From the NCBI GenBank assembly GCA_040382055.1, contig JBEIGE010000036.1, positions 1 to 22,193 on the forward strand: a stretch of 22,193 bases of DNA, read 5' to 3'. Shown here piece after piece: positions 14,771 to 22,186 of this stretch. The stretch's first letter is position 1, and each line of letters begins with the position of its first letter. The position numbers and the translations under genes are program-made. Under the pieces are notes generated by a model, which was not told where the DNA came from, ran no database searches, and was given only the letters and a program-made list of their open reading frames with translations. This stretch comes from JBEIGE01 sp040382055 (GTDB taxonomy: Bacteria > Pseudomonadota > Gammaproteobacteria > Burkholderiales > Burkholderiaceae_C).

Positions 14771-16018
14771 TCAAATGACCTTGGCACTGCGCAGGTCTGC
14801 AATCTGCGCGGCTGTAAAGCCCATTTGAGTCAGCACCTCTTCGGTATGCTCCCCGAGTAACGGTGAAGCGGTAACTTCTGTCGGGCTGTCTGAGAGCTTG
14901 ATCGGGTTACCCACAGAAAGATATTTGCCGCGAACCGGGTGATCCACTTCAACCACAGTGCCGGTTTCACGCAAGGAGGCATCCTCTGCGATTTCTTTCA
15001 TGGACAGGATGGGTCCGCAAGGAATATCGAATTCATTGAGAATGTCCATGGCCTCAAACTTGGTTTTGGTCTTGGTCCATTCTTCAATGCGGGCAAAAAT
15101 CATTTTCAGGTGCGGCAGACGCGCTTTTGGCGTGCAATAGTGCGGATCGGTAATCCAGCCTTCCTCATCAATGACCTTGCAGATGGCAGGCCACACAGCC
15201 GCTTGGGTGATGAAGTAGATGTAGGCATTGGGGTCTTTCTGCCAGCCCTTGCATTTGAGGATGGAGCCGGGTTGGCCTCCGCCCGATGAGTTTCCGGCGC
15301 GGGGTACGGCATCGCCGAATCCGATTTCAGGGTACTGAGGGTACTCCTGCAGTTCACCCGTGCGCTCCAGGCGCTGTTGGTCGCGCAGTTTGACCCGGCA
15401 CAAGTTGAGCACGGCGTCCTGCATGGCTGTAAGCACCTTCTGGCCACGTCCAGTTTTTTCGCGCTGGAACAACGCTGTCACGATGCCAAGTGCCAGATGC
15501 AAGCCAGTGCCGCTGTCACCAATTTGCGCGCCTGTGACCAGGGGAGGGCCATCGTCAAAACCGGTGGTGGATGCAGCACCTCCCGCGCACTGGGCCACGT
15601 TTTCGTAGACCTTGCAGTCTACGTAAGGTCCAGGGCCGAACCCTTTGACTGAAGCAAGAATGATGCGCGGGTTGATTTCCTGAATCCGCTCCCATGAAAA
15701 GCCCATGCGGTCGAGCGCGCCAGGTGCGAAGTTCTCAACCATGACGTCGCATTGTTTGATCAACTCAACCAGAACTTCTTTTCCTTTGGGGTTTTTGGTG
15801 TCCAGCGTGATCGAGCGCTTGTTGTGGTTGAGCATGGTGAAGTACAGGCTGTCCGCATTCGGAATATCGCGCAACTGGCCACGTGTGGCGTCGCCTTCTC
15901 CAGCTTTCTCAACTTTGATCACATCAGCACCAAACCAGGCCAGCAGCTGTGTGCAAGTGGGGCCAGACTGCACATGGGTGAAGTCAAGGATACGAACGCC
16001 GTCAAGTGCCTTACTCAT
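14771..16018 (-). CDS. frc: Formyl-CoA:oxalate CoA-transferase paralogue (divergent copy)
   Basis: A 415-residue class III CoA-transferase (CaiB/BaiF fold). Formyl-CoA transferases move CoA from formyl-CoA to oxalate to give oxalyl-CoA. The catalytic aspartate is D168 in GDSGTGLHL, and HVQSGP (Q17) and MVENFAPGALDRMGF match Frc/YfdW. Several otherwise conserved sites differ from the paralogue downstream of oxc: the glycine loop reads SSGGGQPGS (about 244-252) instead of AGGGGQPGW, K38 stands where Oxalobacter Frc has Arg38, and GFDDGPP replaces GFWDGPP. It may use another CoA donor or acceptor (inference). GGAG precedes the ATG by 6 bases. It lies beyond the terminator of the oxc-frc unit and seems to have its own promoter. 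Confidence 0.88.
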   Translation of the reverse strand: MSKALDGVRILDFTHVQSGPTCTQLLAWFGADVIKVEKAGEGDATRGQLRDIPNADSLYFTMLNHNKRSITLDTKNPKGKEVLVELIKQCDVMVENFAPGALDRMGFSWERIQEINPRIILASVKGFGPGPYVDCKVYENVAQCAGGAASTTGFDDGPPLVTGAQIGDSGTGLHLALGIVTALFQREKTGRGQKVLTAMQDAVLNLCRVKLRDQQRLERTGELQEYPQYPEIGFGDAVPRAGNSSGGGQPGSILKCKGWQKDPNAYIYFITQAAVWPAICKVIDEEGWITDPHYCTPKARLPHLKMIFARIEEWTKTKTKFEAMDILNEFDIPCGPILSMKEIAEDASLRETGTVVEVDHPVRGKYLSVGNPIKLSDSPTEVTASPLLGEHTEEVLTQMGFTAAQIADLRSAKVI

Positions 16019-16034
16019 GAAAACTCCGATTACG

Positions 16035-16061
16035 AAAAAAACGGCAGTTCACTGAGCCGTT
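16035..16061 (-). terminator. Terminator-like hairpin in the leader of the divergent frc
   Basis: On the minus strand AACGGC, ten bases, GCCGTT and then a run of seven T lie only 17-43 bases before the frc start codon, downstream of a good -10 box. It may be an attenuator in the 5' leader, or a second terminator for the oxc-frc transcript. Confidence 0.5.
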
Positions 16062-16078
16062 AGATTGAAAAACGTTAA

Positions 16079-16084
16079 ATTGTA
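16079..16084 (-). promoter_or_regulatory. Candidate -10 box of the divergent frc
   Basis: TACAAT on the minus strand is a five-of-six match to the -10 consensus. No good -35 box is found upstream; instead GGGC-N5-GCCC occupies the spacer, which may mark an activator or repressor site. Predicted transcript start is near 16072, giving a leader of about 54 bases. Confidence 0.4.
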
Positions 16085-16113
16085 GGGGCATTGAGCCCAT
16101 GAAAAAGTTCACC

Positions 16114-16141
16114 AAAAAAAACAGCGCCGTGCGGGCGCTGT
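16114..16141 (-). terminator. Intrinsic terminator of the oxc-frc unit
   Basis: ACAGCGCC (16121-16128) and GGCGCTGT (16134-16141) form a GC-rich 8-bp stem with a 5-base loop, and on the minus strand the stem runs into eight consecutive T. It lies 35 bases past the frc stop. Confidence 0.85.
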
Positions 16142-16175
16142 AAGGGTTGATTGCCAGCCTGTTTGATCAGGCTGA

Positions 16176-17447
16176 CTAGACCGCCTTGGCGGTATGCATG
16201 GCTTTAATTTGCTCTTGTGAATATCCTAATTCTGCGAGCACCTGATCAGTGTGTTCGCCCAGCAAAGGGGATGCTGTTATTTCAGGTTTGAGGTCGGAGA
16301 ATTTGATCGGGCTGCCAATGGTGAAGTAGCTGCCCCGAACAGGGTGCGGGACTTCCACAATGGAACCGCTCTTGCGCAGCGACTCATCAACAAGTAGCTC
16401 TTTCATGGACAGGACCGGAGCGCAGGGGATATCAAACTTGCGGAAGATGTCCACGGCTTCGAACTTGGTCTTGTCTTTGATGAAGTCCTCAATCGTTGCG
16501 AAGATGTCCATGATGTGCGGCTGGCGCGCTTTGGGCGTGGTGTAGGCCGGATCTGTCTTCCACTCGGGTTTGCCCAGGGCATCACAAATCGGCTCCCAGG
16601 CATGACCCTGTACGGTGAAGTAGATGTAGGCATTGGGATCGGTCTCCCAGCCCTTGCATTTCAAGATCCAGCCGGGTTGACCGCCACCGCCGGCATTTCC
16701 GCCACGGGGTGTCACCTTGTCAGCGAAAGCTTCCATTTCGTGGGGGTACTGGGGATACTCCTCCAGGTAACCCAGGCGCTCAAGACGTTGCTGGTCACGC
16801 ATTTTGACGCGGCACAAATTGAGTACGGCATCCTGCATGGACACCGCAACCTTCTGTCCTTTTCCGGTCTGTTGACGGCCAATGTAGGCAGTGAGAATTC
16901 CAATAGCCAGATGCATGCCGGTGTTGCTGTCTCCCAAAGCAGCGGCAGAAATTGTGGGGGCAGAGTTTTCACCCTTCCACCAACCGGTGGTAGACGCAGA
17001 TCCACCCGCGCACTGCGCAACGTTCTCGTAGACCTTGAGATCTTCGTAGTGGTGGCCATCGCTGAAGCCCTTCACTGAAGCCAGGATCATGCCGGGGTTG
17101 AGTGATTGAATGTACTCCCAGGTGAATCCCATGCGGTCCAGCGCGCCGGGCCCGAAATTTTCGACCATCACATCTGACTCCTTGATGAGCCTTTCCAGCA
17201 CTTCCTTGCCCTCAGGTTTTTTGGTGTCAAGGGTCAGACCACGCTTGTTGCTGTTGAGCATGGTGAAGTAAAGCGCATCAGCTTCTGGGATGTCGCGCAA
17301 CTGACTGCGAGTGACGTCGCCTGATCCGGGGCGTTCAACCTTGATCACGTCAGCGCCGAACCAGGCCAGCAGCTGGGTGCATGCGGGACCGGCTTGCACG
17401 TGTGTGAAGTCGATAATTTTGATGCCTTTTAGCGGCTTGTTGGACAT
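16176..17447 (-). CDS. frc: Formyl-CoA:oxalate CoA-transferase
   Basis: A 423-residue class III CoA-transferase, very close in motifs to E. coli YfdW and Oxalobacter Frc. It forms oxalyl-CoA and formate from formyl-CoA and oxalate; oxc then regenerates formyl-CoA. Visible signatures are FTHVQAGPACTQ, the catalytic aspartate D173 in AALGDSNTGMHL, the glycine loop GGNAGGGGQPGW, and the C-terminal ASPLLGEHTDQVL. A short insertion (about residues 157-164) precedes the catalytic Asp compared with the paralogue. I start at 17447 (MSNKPLKG) because AGGAG at 17456-17460 is 8 bases away, while the ATG at 17453 would leave only 2. It follows oxc by 57 bases, forming an operon closed by a strong terminator. 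Confidence 0.93.
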   Translation of the reverse strand: MSNKPLKGIKIIDFTHVQAGPACTQLLAWFGADVIKVERPGSGDVTRSQLRDIPEADALYFTMLNSNKRGLTLDTKKPEGKEVLERLIKESDVMVENFGPGALDRMGFTWEYIQSLNPGMILASVKGFSDGHHYEDLKVYENVAQCAGGSASTTGWWKGENSAPTISAAALGDSNTGMHLAIGILTAYIGRQQTGKGQKVAVSMQDAVLNLCRVKMRDQQRLERLGYLEEYPQYPHEMEAFADKVTPRGGNAGGGGQPGWILKCKGWETDPNAYIYFTVQGHAWEPICDALGKPEWKTDPAYTTPKARQPHIMDIFATIEDFIKDKTKFEAVDIFRKFDIPCAPVLSMKELLVDESLRKSGSIVEVPHPVRGSYFTIGSPIKFSDLKPEITASPLLGEHTDQVLAELGYSQEQIKAMHTAKAV

Positions 17448-17455
17448 ATTCATTT

Positions 17456-17460
17456 CTCCT
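17456..17460 (-). promoter_or_regulatory. Ribosome binding site deciding the frc start
   Basis: AGGAG on the minus strand. Spacing is 2 bases to the ATG at 17453 and 8 bases to the ATG at 17447, which favours the second. Confidence 0.6.
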
Positions 17461-17504
17461 GTTGAATAGCAATAGATAAGGGTTGGCGGATAGTTGACAA
17501 AAGC

Positions 17505-19232
17505 TTATATTTTTTTGGCAGCCTGAGGGTTCAGGCTGGTGATGCGGCCACTCTCGGTGCCAGCGGTCTCATCGATGACCGCGTTGATCAGGGTGGGTTT
17601 ACCGGATCGGACGGCCTCATCAATGCCTGCCCGCAGTTCAGCGGGTGTGGTTGCGTAAACGCCGACGCCGCCAAAAGCCTGCATCATCATGTCGTAACGG
17701 GCATTTTTGACGAAAACGGTTGGGGCAACATCTTGCCCTCCGCTTGGGTTCACATCGATGCCGCGGTAGATGCCGTTATTGTTCATGACGATCACGCAAA
17801 CGGGCAAGTTGTAGCGGCAGATGGTCTCGATTTCCATACCGGAAAAGCCGAAGGCACTGTCGCCCTCAACAGCGATCACCTGCTCACCAGTTACAACAGC
17901 TGCAGCCACAGAGAAGCCCATGCCAATGCCCATGATGCCCCATGTGCCTACGTCAAGCCGTTTGCGTGGCTTGTACATGTTGACAATGCTTCGGGTGAAG
18001 TCAAGTGCGTTAGCCCCTTCGTTGACCAGAATGGCGTCAGGTTGCTCTTTGATGACATCGCGAACCACTGCCAGAGCACTGTGAAAGTTCATGGGGGATG
18101 GGTTCTTGGCCAGTGTCTCGGCCATCTTGGCAATATTCTTAGTTGTTCGTTCAAAAACTGCAGATGTCCATTCGGCCGGTGGCTTGGCCCAGTTGGATCC
18201 GATGCCAGACAGCAGGGCCGAAACGCAAGATCCGATATCTCCTACCAGCGGTGCATCAATGGCTACATTGCTGTCAGCTTCCTGGGGCGAGATGTCAATT
18301 TGGATGTACTGCTGACCACCCCAGGCCTTGTGGTCTTTGCCGCCCCAGGTTTTGCCCTTGCCGTGTGAGAGCAGCCAGTTCAGTCGAGCTCCAATCAGAA
18401 GCACGACGTCTGCTTCGGGCAGAACAAAAGAGCGCGCTGCGGAAGCAGACAGTTCATGAGTATCCGGAAGAATACCTTTGGCCATGGACATGGGCAAATA
18501 AGGAATGCCTGTTCTTTCAACAAGCGCACGGATGTCATCATCCGCTTGGGCATATGCAGCGCCCTTGCCCAGAAGAATCAGTGGACGCTTGGCGCCTTTG
18601 AGCAAGTCAAGCGCACGCTTGATTGCATCGGGTGCTGGTATCTGCTGTGGTGCGGCGTCCACCACCTTGATCAAGGATGCCTTGCCTTCAGCTGCTTCCA
18701 TGGTTTGGGCAAATAATTTTGCAGGCAGGTCAAGGTAAACACCACCTGGGCGGCCAGATACAGCAGCCCGGATCGCTCGGGCAATTCCGACACCAATGTC
18801 TTGCGCGTTGAGCACACGAAAGGCGGCCTTGCACAGTGGCTTGGCGATGGCGAGTTGATCCATCTCTTCGTAATCACCCTGCTGCAGGTCGACGATCTCG
18901 CGCTCAGAAGACCCGCTGATCAAAATCATCGGGAAACAGTTGGTTGTGGCATTGGCCAATGCGGTCAGACCATTGAGGAAGCCAGGTGCGGAAACGGTCA
19001 GGCAGATGCCTGGCTTTTGCGTTAAGAAGCCAGCTGCCGCGGCTGCGTTGCCAGCGTGCTGCTCGTGGCGGAAAGAGATCACACGCATGCCTTCGGCCTG
19101 TGCCATTCGGGTCAGATCTGTAATCGGAATACCGGGGACACCAAAAATAGTGTCGATTCCGTTGAGTTTGAGGGCATCGATGACCAGGTGAAATCCGTCG
19201 ATCTGATCAGGAGAGTGAGCTTGATTCGTCAT
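17505..19232 (-). CDS. oxc: Oxalyl-CoA decarboxylase
   Basis: A 575-residue thiamine-diphosphate enzyme that decarboxylates oxalyl-CoA to formyl-CoA and CO2. The N-terminal pyrimidine domain has the catalytic glutamate E57 in RHEQHAG and GVPGIPITDL. Y121 and E122 in GDYEEMD match active-site residues of the Oxalobacter enzyme. The middle domain is the ADP-binding type. The C-terminal pyrophosphate domain shows GDSAFGFSG (about 457) to NNNGIYRG (about 484-491). The ATG at 19232 gives MTNQAHSPDQ, matching the family length (about 565-575). A longer reading to 19298 runs through the promoter palindrome region and has no homologous content. It is first in an operon with frc and is divergent from the Crp/Fnr gene. 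Confidence 0.95.
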   Translation of the reverse strand: MTNQAHSPDQIDGFHLVIDALKLNGIDTIFGVPGIPITDLTRMAQAEGMRVISFRHEQHAGNAAAAAGFLTQKPGICLTVSAPGFLNGLTALANATTNCFPMILISGSSEREIVDLQQGDYEEMDQLAIAKPLCKAAFRVLNAQDIGVGIARAIRAAVSGRPGGVYLDLPAKLFAQTMEAAEGKASLIKVVDAAPQQIPAPDAIKRALDLLKGAKRPLILLGKGAAYAQADDDIRALVERTGIPYLPMSMAKGILPDTHELSASAARSFVLPEADVVLLIGARLNWLLSHGKGKTWGGKDHKAWGGQQYIQIDISPQEADSNVAIDAPLVGDIGSCVSALLSGIGSNWAKPPAEWTSAVFERTTKNIAKMAETLAKNPSPMNFHSALAVVRDVIKEQPDAILVNEGANALDFTRSIVNMYKPRKRLDVGTWGIMGIGMGFSVAAAVVTGEQVIAVEGDSAFGFSGMEIETICRYNLPVCVIVMNNNGIYRGIDVNPSGGQDVAPTVFVKNARYDMMMQAFGGVGVYATTPAELRAGIDEAVRSGKPTLINAVIDETAGTESGRITSLNPQAAKKI

Positions 19233-19275
19233 GTTGAAATGTCTCAGGTTTTCGTATACTTTGTTGGGTGGCGTT

Positions 19276-19281
19276 ATCATA
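19276..19281 (-). promoter_or_regulatory. Candidate -10 box of oxc
   Basis: TATGAT on the minus strand, four to five matches to the -10 consensus, followed by about 36 bases of leader to the oxc ATG. No -35 box is seen at the usual distance, as expected for an activator-dependent promoter. With the transcript starting 7 bases downstream (19269), the palindrome at 19304-19317 is centred at -41.5. Confidence 0.5.
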
Positions 19282-19303
19282 GTAGTGCGTTGGGACACCG
19301 CCC

Positions 19304-19317
19304 TTGACCGGGGTCAA
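19304..19317. promoter_or_regulatory. FNR/Crp-type operator palindrome
   Basis: TTGACCGGGGTCAA is an inverted repeat with 6-bp arms TTGACC and GGTCAA and a 2-base centre. It fits the TTGAY-N4-RTCAA form of FNR/DNR-type sites. It lies between oxc and a Crp/Fnr-family gene whose recognition helix has the E195..S198-R199 signature that reads TTGA half-sites. Confidence 0.65.
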
Positions 19318-19392
19318 GTTTTCAAATTGCCGACTTGCGCAAACGACATAGGCGCTTCACCCAGAATCAAAAAGATTTATCTGTCAGCATTC

Positions 19393-20013
19393 ATGTCCTC
19401 TGTTCCTGTGCCTGTGTGTAAGCATTCTGATGCAAATATCATTCGGGTTCAGCTTACCCAGAATATTGTGCTCAAGGAGATGTCCGAGCAGGCCAGACAG
19501 GAGCTTGAACCACTTCTGGAAGTCGTCGACTGCAACAAAGGCGATTTTCTTTTGCATCAGGGTGTGCACGAGATGGCTCAGTACTTCGTATTGGACGGCA
19601 TACTCAAGCGGGTGGTTACAAACAGCATGGGCAAAGAAATGATTCTGCGCTTTGCAGATGAACGTGACATGGAAACCAGTTACGCCGCCTGGTGTCTCAA
19701 AACTCCGACGCCTTACAACATAGTTTCTGTGACCAAATCCCGAGTGGCCAAGTTGTCCATGCCCCAATGGATAGCGTTTCTCGATCGCCATGGCGACATG
19801 AAAAAATCATTTGAGTATTGCGTGATGCACCTCATGAGTGAAATCATGGCCCATACCATCACACTTCATTTGCTTGACGCCTCGGGCAGGGTGCATCGCT
19901 TTTTGCGCAAGCACCCCGATTTGTTTGACAGGATTCCAAAAAAAGAACTAGCTGCTTACATGAACTTGTCAGCTGAAACGCTGAGCCGGCTCAAGCAGCG
20001 AGGAAAAATCTGA
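19393..20013 (+). CDS. Short Crp/Fnr-family transcriptional regulator
   Basis: A 206-residue DNA-binding regulator. Residues about 25-125 form a cyclic-nucleotide-binding-type beta barrel (GDFLLHQG, MAQYFVLDGILK), residues 125-160 the dimer helix, and residues 182-202 a helix-turn-helix, IPKKELAAYMNLSAETLSRL. The recognition helix carries E195, S198 and R199, the FNR-type set for TTGA half-sites. The protein ends right after this helix without the usual wing; the same short form is known in Bacteroidetes-type Crp/Fnr proteins, so I do not call it truncated. Cysteines 9, 47, 101 and 143 are not spaced like the FNR iron-sulfur ligands. I start at MSSVPVPV; an upstream reading from 19231 would cross the operator. 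It probably controls the divergent oxc-frc genes and perhaps tctAB; the effector is unknown. Confidence 0.85.
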   Translation: MSSVPVPVCKHSDANIIRVQLTQNIVLKEMSEQARQELEPLLEVVDCNKGDFLLHQGVHEMAQYFVLDGILKRVVTNSMGKEMILRFADERDMETSYAAWCLKTPTPYNIVSVTKSRVAKLSMPQWIAFLDRHGDMKKSFEYCVMHLMSEIMAHTITLHLLDASGRVHRFLRKHPDLFDRIPKKELAAYMNLSAETLSRLKQRGKI

Positions 20014-20023
20014 TCCATACTGA

Positions 20024-21553
20024 TTAATCAACCGGTCGCTCTGCGGCAAACTCATCTTTTTTGGGTGGGCGAATCAAGGCTATCGCGCGAGCGATCAGAG
20101 GCCAGAACAACAGGATGAGAGCCAGTGTGGTGATACTTCCTACCAGACCGTTGGAATACATGATCGACATTTCGCCCTGAGACAGAAGCATGGACTGACG
20201 GAATGAGTCTTCAGCCTTGTCACCCAGCACCAGAGCCAGTACCAGAGGAGCCAAGGGGTAGTCCAGTTTCTTGAAAAGGTAGCCCATCAGACCGAACACC
20301 AGCATGAACCAGATATCGAGCATCGCGCTGTGAACAGTGTAGGCACCGATAGCACAAATCACAATGATCACCGGGGCGATGATGGAGAAGGGGATTCGCA
20401 AAATACTGGCAAACAAAGGCACTGTGGTCAGCACAACGACCAGACCCACCAGATTGCCCAGGTACATGCTGGCAATCAAGCCCCAGACAAAGTCCTTTTG
20501 CTCAACAAACAGTAAAGGTCCAGGCTGTAGGCCCCATATCAGCAAGCCACCCAACAAGACTGCGGCCGTGGGTGATCCTGGGATTCCCAGTGCAAGCATA
20601 GGTAATAGTGCTGCGGTGCCTGCGGCGTGTGCGGCTGTCTCCGGCGCAACGACGCCCTCCAGTTGACCGCTACCGAATTTTGAGCCATCTTTGGACATTT
20701 TCTTGGCCAAGCCGTAGCTCATGAAGGAGGCCGGAGTAGCACCTCCGGGCGTAATCCCCATCCAGATACCAATGAGCGAGCTGCGGATGGATGTCATCCA
20801 GTACTGGGGCAGTTTTTTCCAGGTTGCCAGCACGACCTTTGCATCGATCCTCGCGCTTTTTCCCTTGAATGCAAGGCCTTCTTCCATGGAGAGCAAAATC
20901 TCGCCGATGCCAAACAGGCCGATCACAGCGATCAGGAAGTCAAATCCGCGCATCAACTCGGTCAAGCCGAAGGTCAGGCGCAATTGGCCCGTGACCGTAT
21001 CCATGCCGACGGTGGCCAGCGCAAATCCCAGCGTCATGGACGCCAGAATCTTGAAGGGTGAGCCCTTGCCCATACCGACAAAACTGCAGAAGGTCAGAAG
21101 ATAAACCGCGAAAAACTCGGGGGGGCCGAATTTGAGCGCGAATTTTGCGACCAAGGGGGCCAAAAAAGTGATCATGACCACCGCAACAAATGCCCCGATG
21201 AAAGACGATGTGAACGCACCGGTTAGCGCAGCGCCTGCGTGGCCTTGCTGGGCCATCGGATAGCCGTCAAAGGTGGTCGCCACGGACCAGGGTTCACCGG
21301 GAATGTTGAACAGAATAGACGTGATGGCCCCACCAAACAAGGCACCCCAGTAAATGCAGGACAGCATGATGATGGCCGAGGTGGGCGACATTGTGAATGT
21401 CAGGGGCAGCAAAATAGCCACGCCGTTGGCACCACCCAGTCCGGGGAGTACGCCTATGAGTACACCCAGAATAATTCCTACAAACATCAGCAGAATATTC
21501 ATGGGGGTCAGAATGACCGCAAAACCATGAAACAGTGAATTCAGTTCTTCCAT
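20024..21553 (-). CDS. tctA: Tripartite tricarboxylate transporter, large permease TctA
   Basis: A 509-residue inner-membrane protein with about eleven to twelve hydrophobic segments, the normal size for TctA. Signatures include GVLPGLGGANG near residue 34, the ALFGGAITSILFNIPGEPWS region near residues 71-90, and the repeat-like second half with GITPGGATPASFMSYG and LALGIPGSPTAAVLLGG. With TctB it forms the membrane part of a tripartite carboxylate importer that works with a periplasmic receptor. GGAG precedes the ATG by 8 bases. It ends 10 bases from the convergent Crp/Fnr gene. Its place beside oxc and frc suggests oxalate or a related dicarboxylate as substrate, which is inference; TTT substrates are otherwise very diverse. 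Confidence 0.93.
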   Translation of the reverse strand: MEELNSLFHGFAVILTPMNILLMFVGIILGVLIGVLPGLGGANGVAILLPLTFTMSPTSAIIMLSCIYWGALFGGAITSILFNIPGEPWSVATTFDGYPMAQQGHAGAALTGAFTSSFIGAFVAVVMITFLAPLVAKFALKFGPPEFFAVYLLTFCSFVGMGKGSPFKILASMTLGFALATVGMDTVTGQLRLTFGLTELMRGFDFLIAVIGLFGIGEILLSMEEGLAFKGKSARIDAKVVLATWKKLPQYWMTSIRSSLIGIWMGITPGGATPASFMSYGLAKKMSKDGSKFGSGQLEGVVAPETAAHAAGTAALLPMLALGIPGSPTAAVLLGGLLIWGLQPGPLLFVEQKDFVWGLIASMYLGNLVGLVVVLTTVPLFASILRIPFSIIAPVIIVICAIGAYTVHSAMLDIWFMLVFGLMGYLFKKLDYPLAPLVLALVLGDKAEDSFRQSMLLSQGEMSIMYSNGLVGSITTLALILLFWPLIARAIALIRPPKKDEFAAERPVD

Positions 21554-21582
21554 CTTTTAACTCCGTGAGCGGATATTGAAAT

Positions 21583-22104
21583 TTAATAACCCAGGAAGCT
21601 CAGAGGCTCGAACTTTCCCTTGAACAAGGGAACTTTGAACCAGACTTCAAACATCATGAAGAAAAGGGTATTGACGCAGCCAGCAACCACAAGACTCCTG
21701 ATCCAGGAGTACTTGCCCAAGATCACCATGAACGCAGCTATATAAATGGCAGAAGCAACATAGATGCCGAAGAACTGAATACCCACCACATAGACACAGG
21801 CGGGTAGAAGCACAGAAAGAACTCTGCCAAGTTGCTCCTTGTCGACAAAAATGTCCGTATTTTTTTTCTTGCCCATCAAGGCCTGATAAAGAATACCTAG
21901 CCCTGACAAGGAAAGTATCAGCCCAATATAAAAAGGGAAATATCCCGACCCAGGGCCGTCGCTTGTCCATTCGGCACCCAGCTTTCGACTGCCATAAAGA
22001 ACAACACCGCCACACAGGATAATGAAACAGGCAACGGCCGCATCAACGAGATGTGTTGAAACGCCGCTACGGCTAGCTTCAGATGACTCTGAGCTGGATT
22101 CCAT
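21583..22104 (-). CDS. tctB: Tripartite tricarboxylate transporter, small permease TctB
   Basis: A 173-residue inner-membrane protein with four hydrophobic segments (about residues 20-38, 57-76, 92-125 and 137-155). The motif DGPGSGYFPFYIG between segments 1 and 2 is the TctB hallmark. A serine-rich N-terminal tail (residues 1-16) precedes the first segment. AGGAG lies 9 bases before the ATG. It is followed after 29 bases by tctA on the same strand. The binding-protein gene tctC, usually first in such operons, is not seen in the window and may lie to the right of its end. Confidence 0.88.
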   Translation of the reverse strand: MESSSESSEASRSGVSTHLVDAAVACFIILCGGVVLYGSRKLGAEWTSDGPGSGYFPFYIGLILSLSGLGILYQALMGKKKNTDIFVDKEQLGRVLSVLLPACVYVVGIQFFGIYVASAIYIAAFMVILGKYSWIRSLVVAGCVNTLFFMMFEVWFKVPLFKGKFEPLSFLGY

Positions 22105-22137
22105 GGGGAATACTCCTAGGTAAATTCAAAAATTGGC

Positions 22138-22186
22138 GGTCCGGGCACAAGAGTCAGAACACTGAAACTTGTGCCTCGAATGGACC
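22138..22186 (-). other. Long hairpin upstream of tctB
   Basis: GGCACAAG (22144-22151) and CTTGTGCC (22168-22175) form a perfect 8-bp stem. TCAG/CTGA pairs inside it, and GGTCC/GGACC (22138-22142 and 22182-22186) pairs outside it. No T-run follows directly on the minus strand. It is probably an intercistronic mRNA structure between tctB and an upstream gene such as tctC, which would fit higher expression of the binding protein, or a partial terminator. The remaining bases to the window end show no recognisable coding end. Confidence 0.55.

Noticed and set aside
16156..16173. AGCCTG-N6-CAGGCT hairpin just after the frc stop
   Set aside because: No T-run follows; the stronger terminator at 16114-16141 explains transcript ending better.
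18664..18675. TTGATCAA inside oxc as another FNR-type site
   Set aside because: It is a short palindrome within coding sequence without the N4 spacing of an FNR site, and far from any start.
19233..19298. N-terminal extension of oxc by 22 residues
   Set aside because: It has no counterpart in known Oxc proteins, and it would place the coding start upstream of the predicted -10 box and transcript start.
19231..19392. N-terminal extension of the Crp/Fnr protein by 54 residues
   Set aside because: It would overlap the oxc start and run through the operator palindrome; the family domain begins well after MSSVPVPV.
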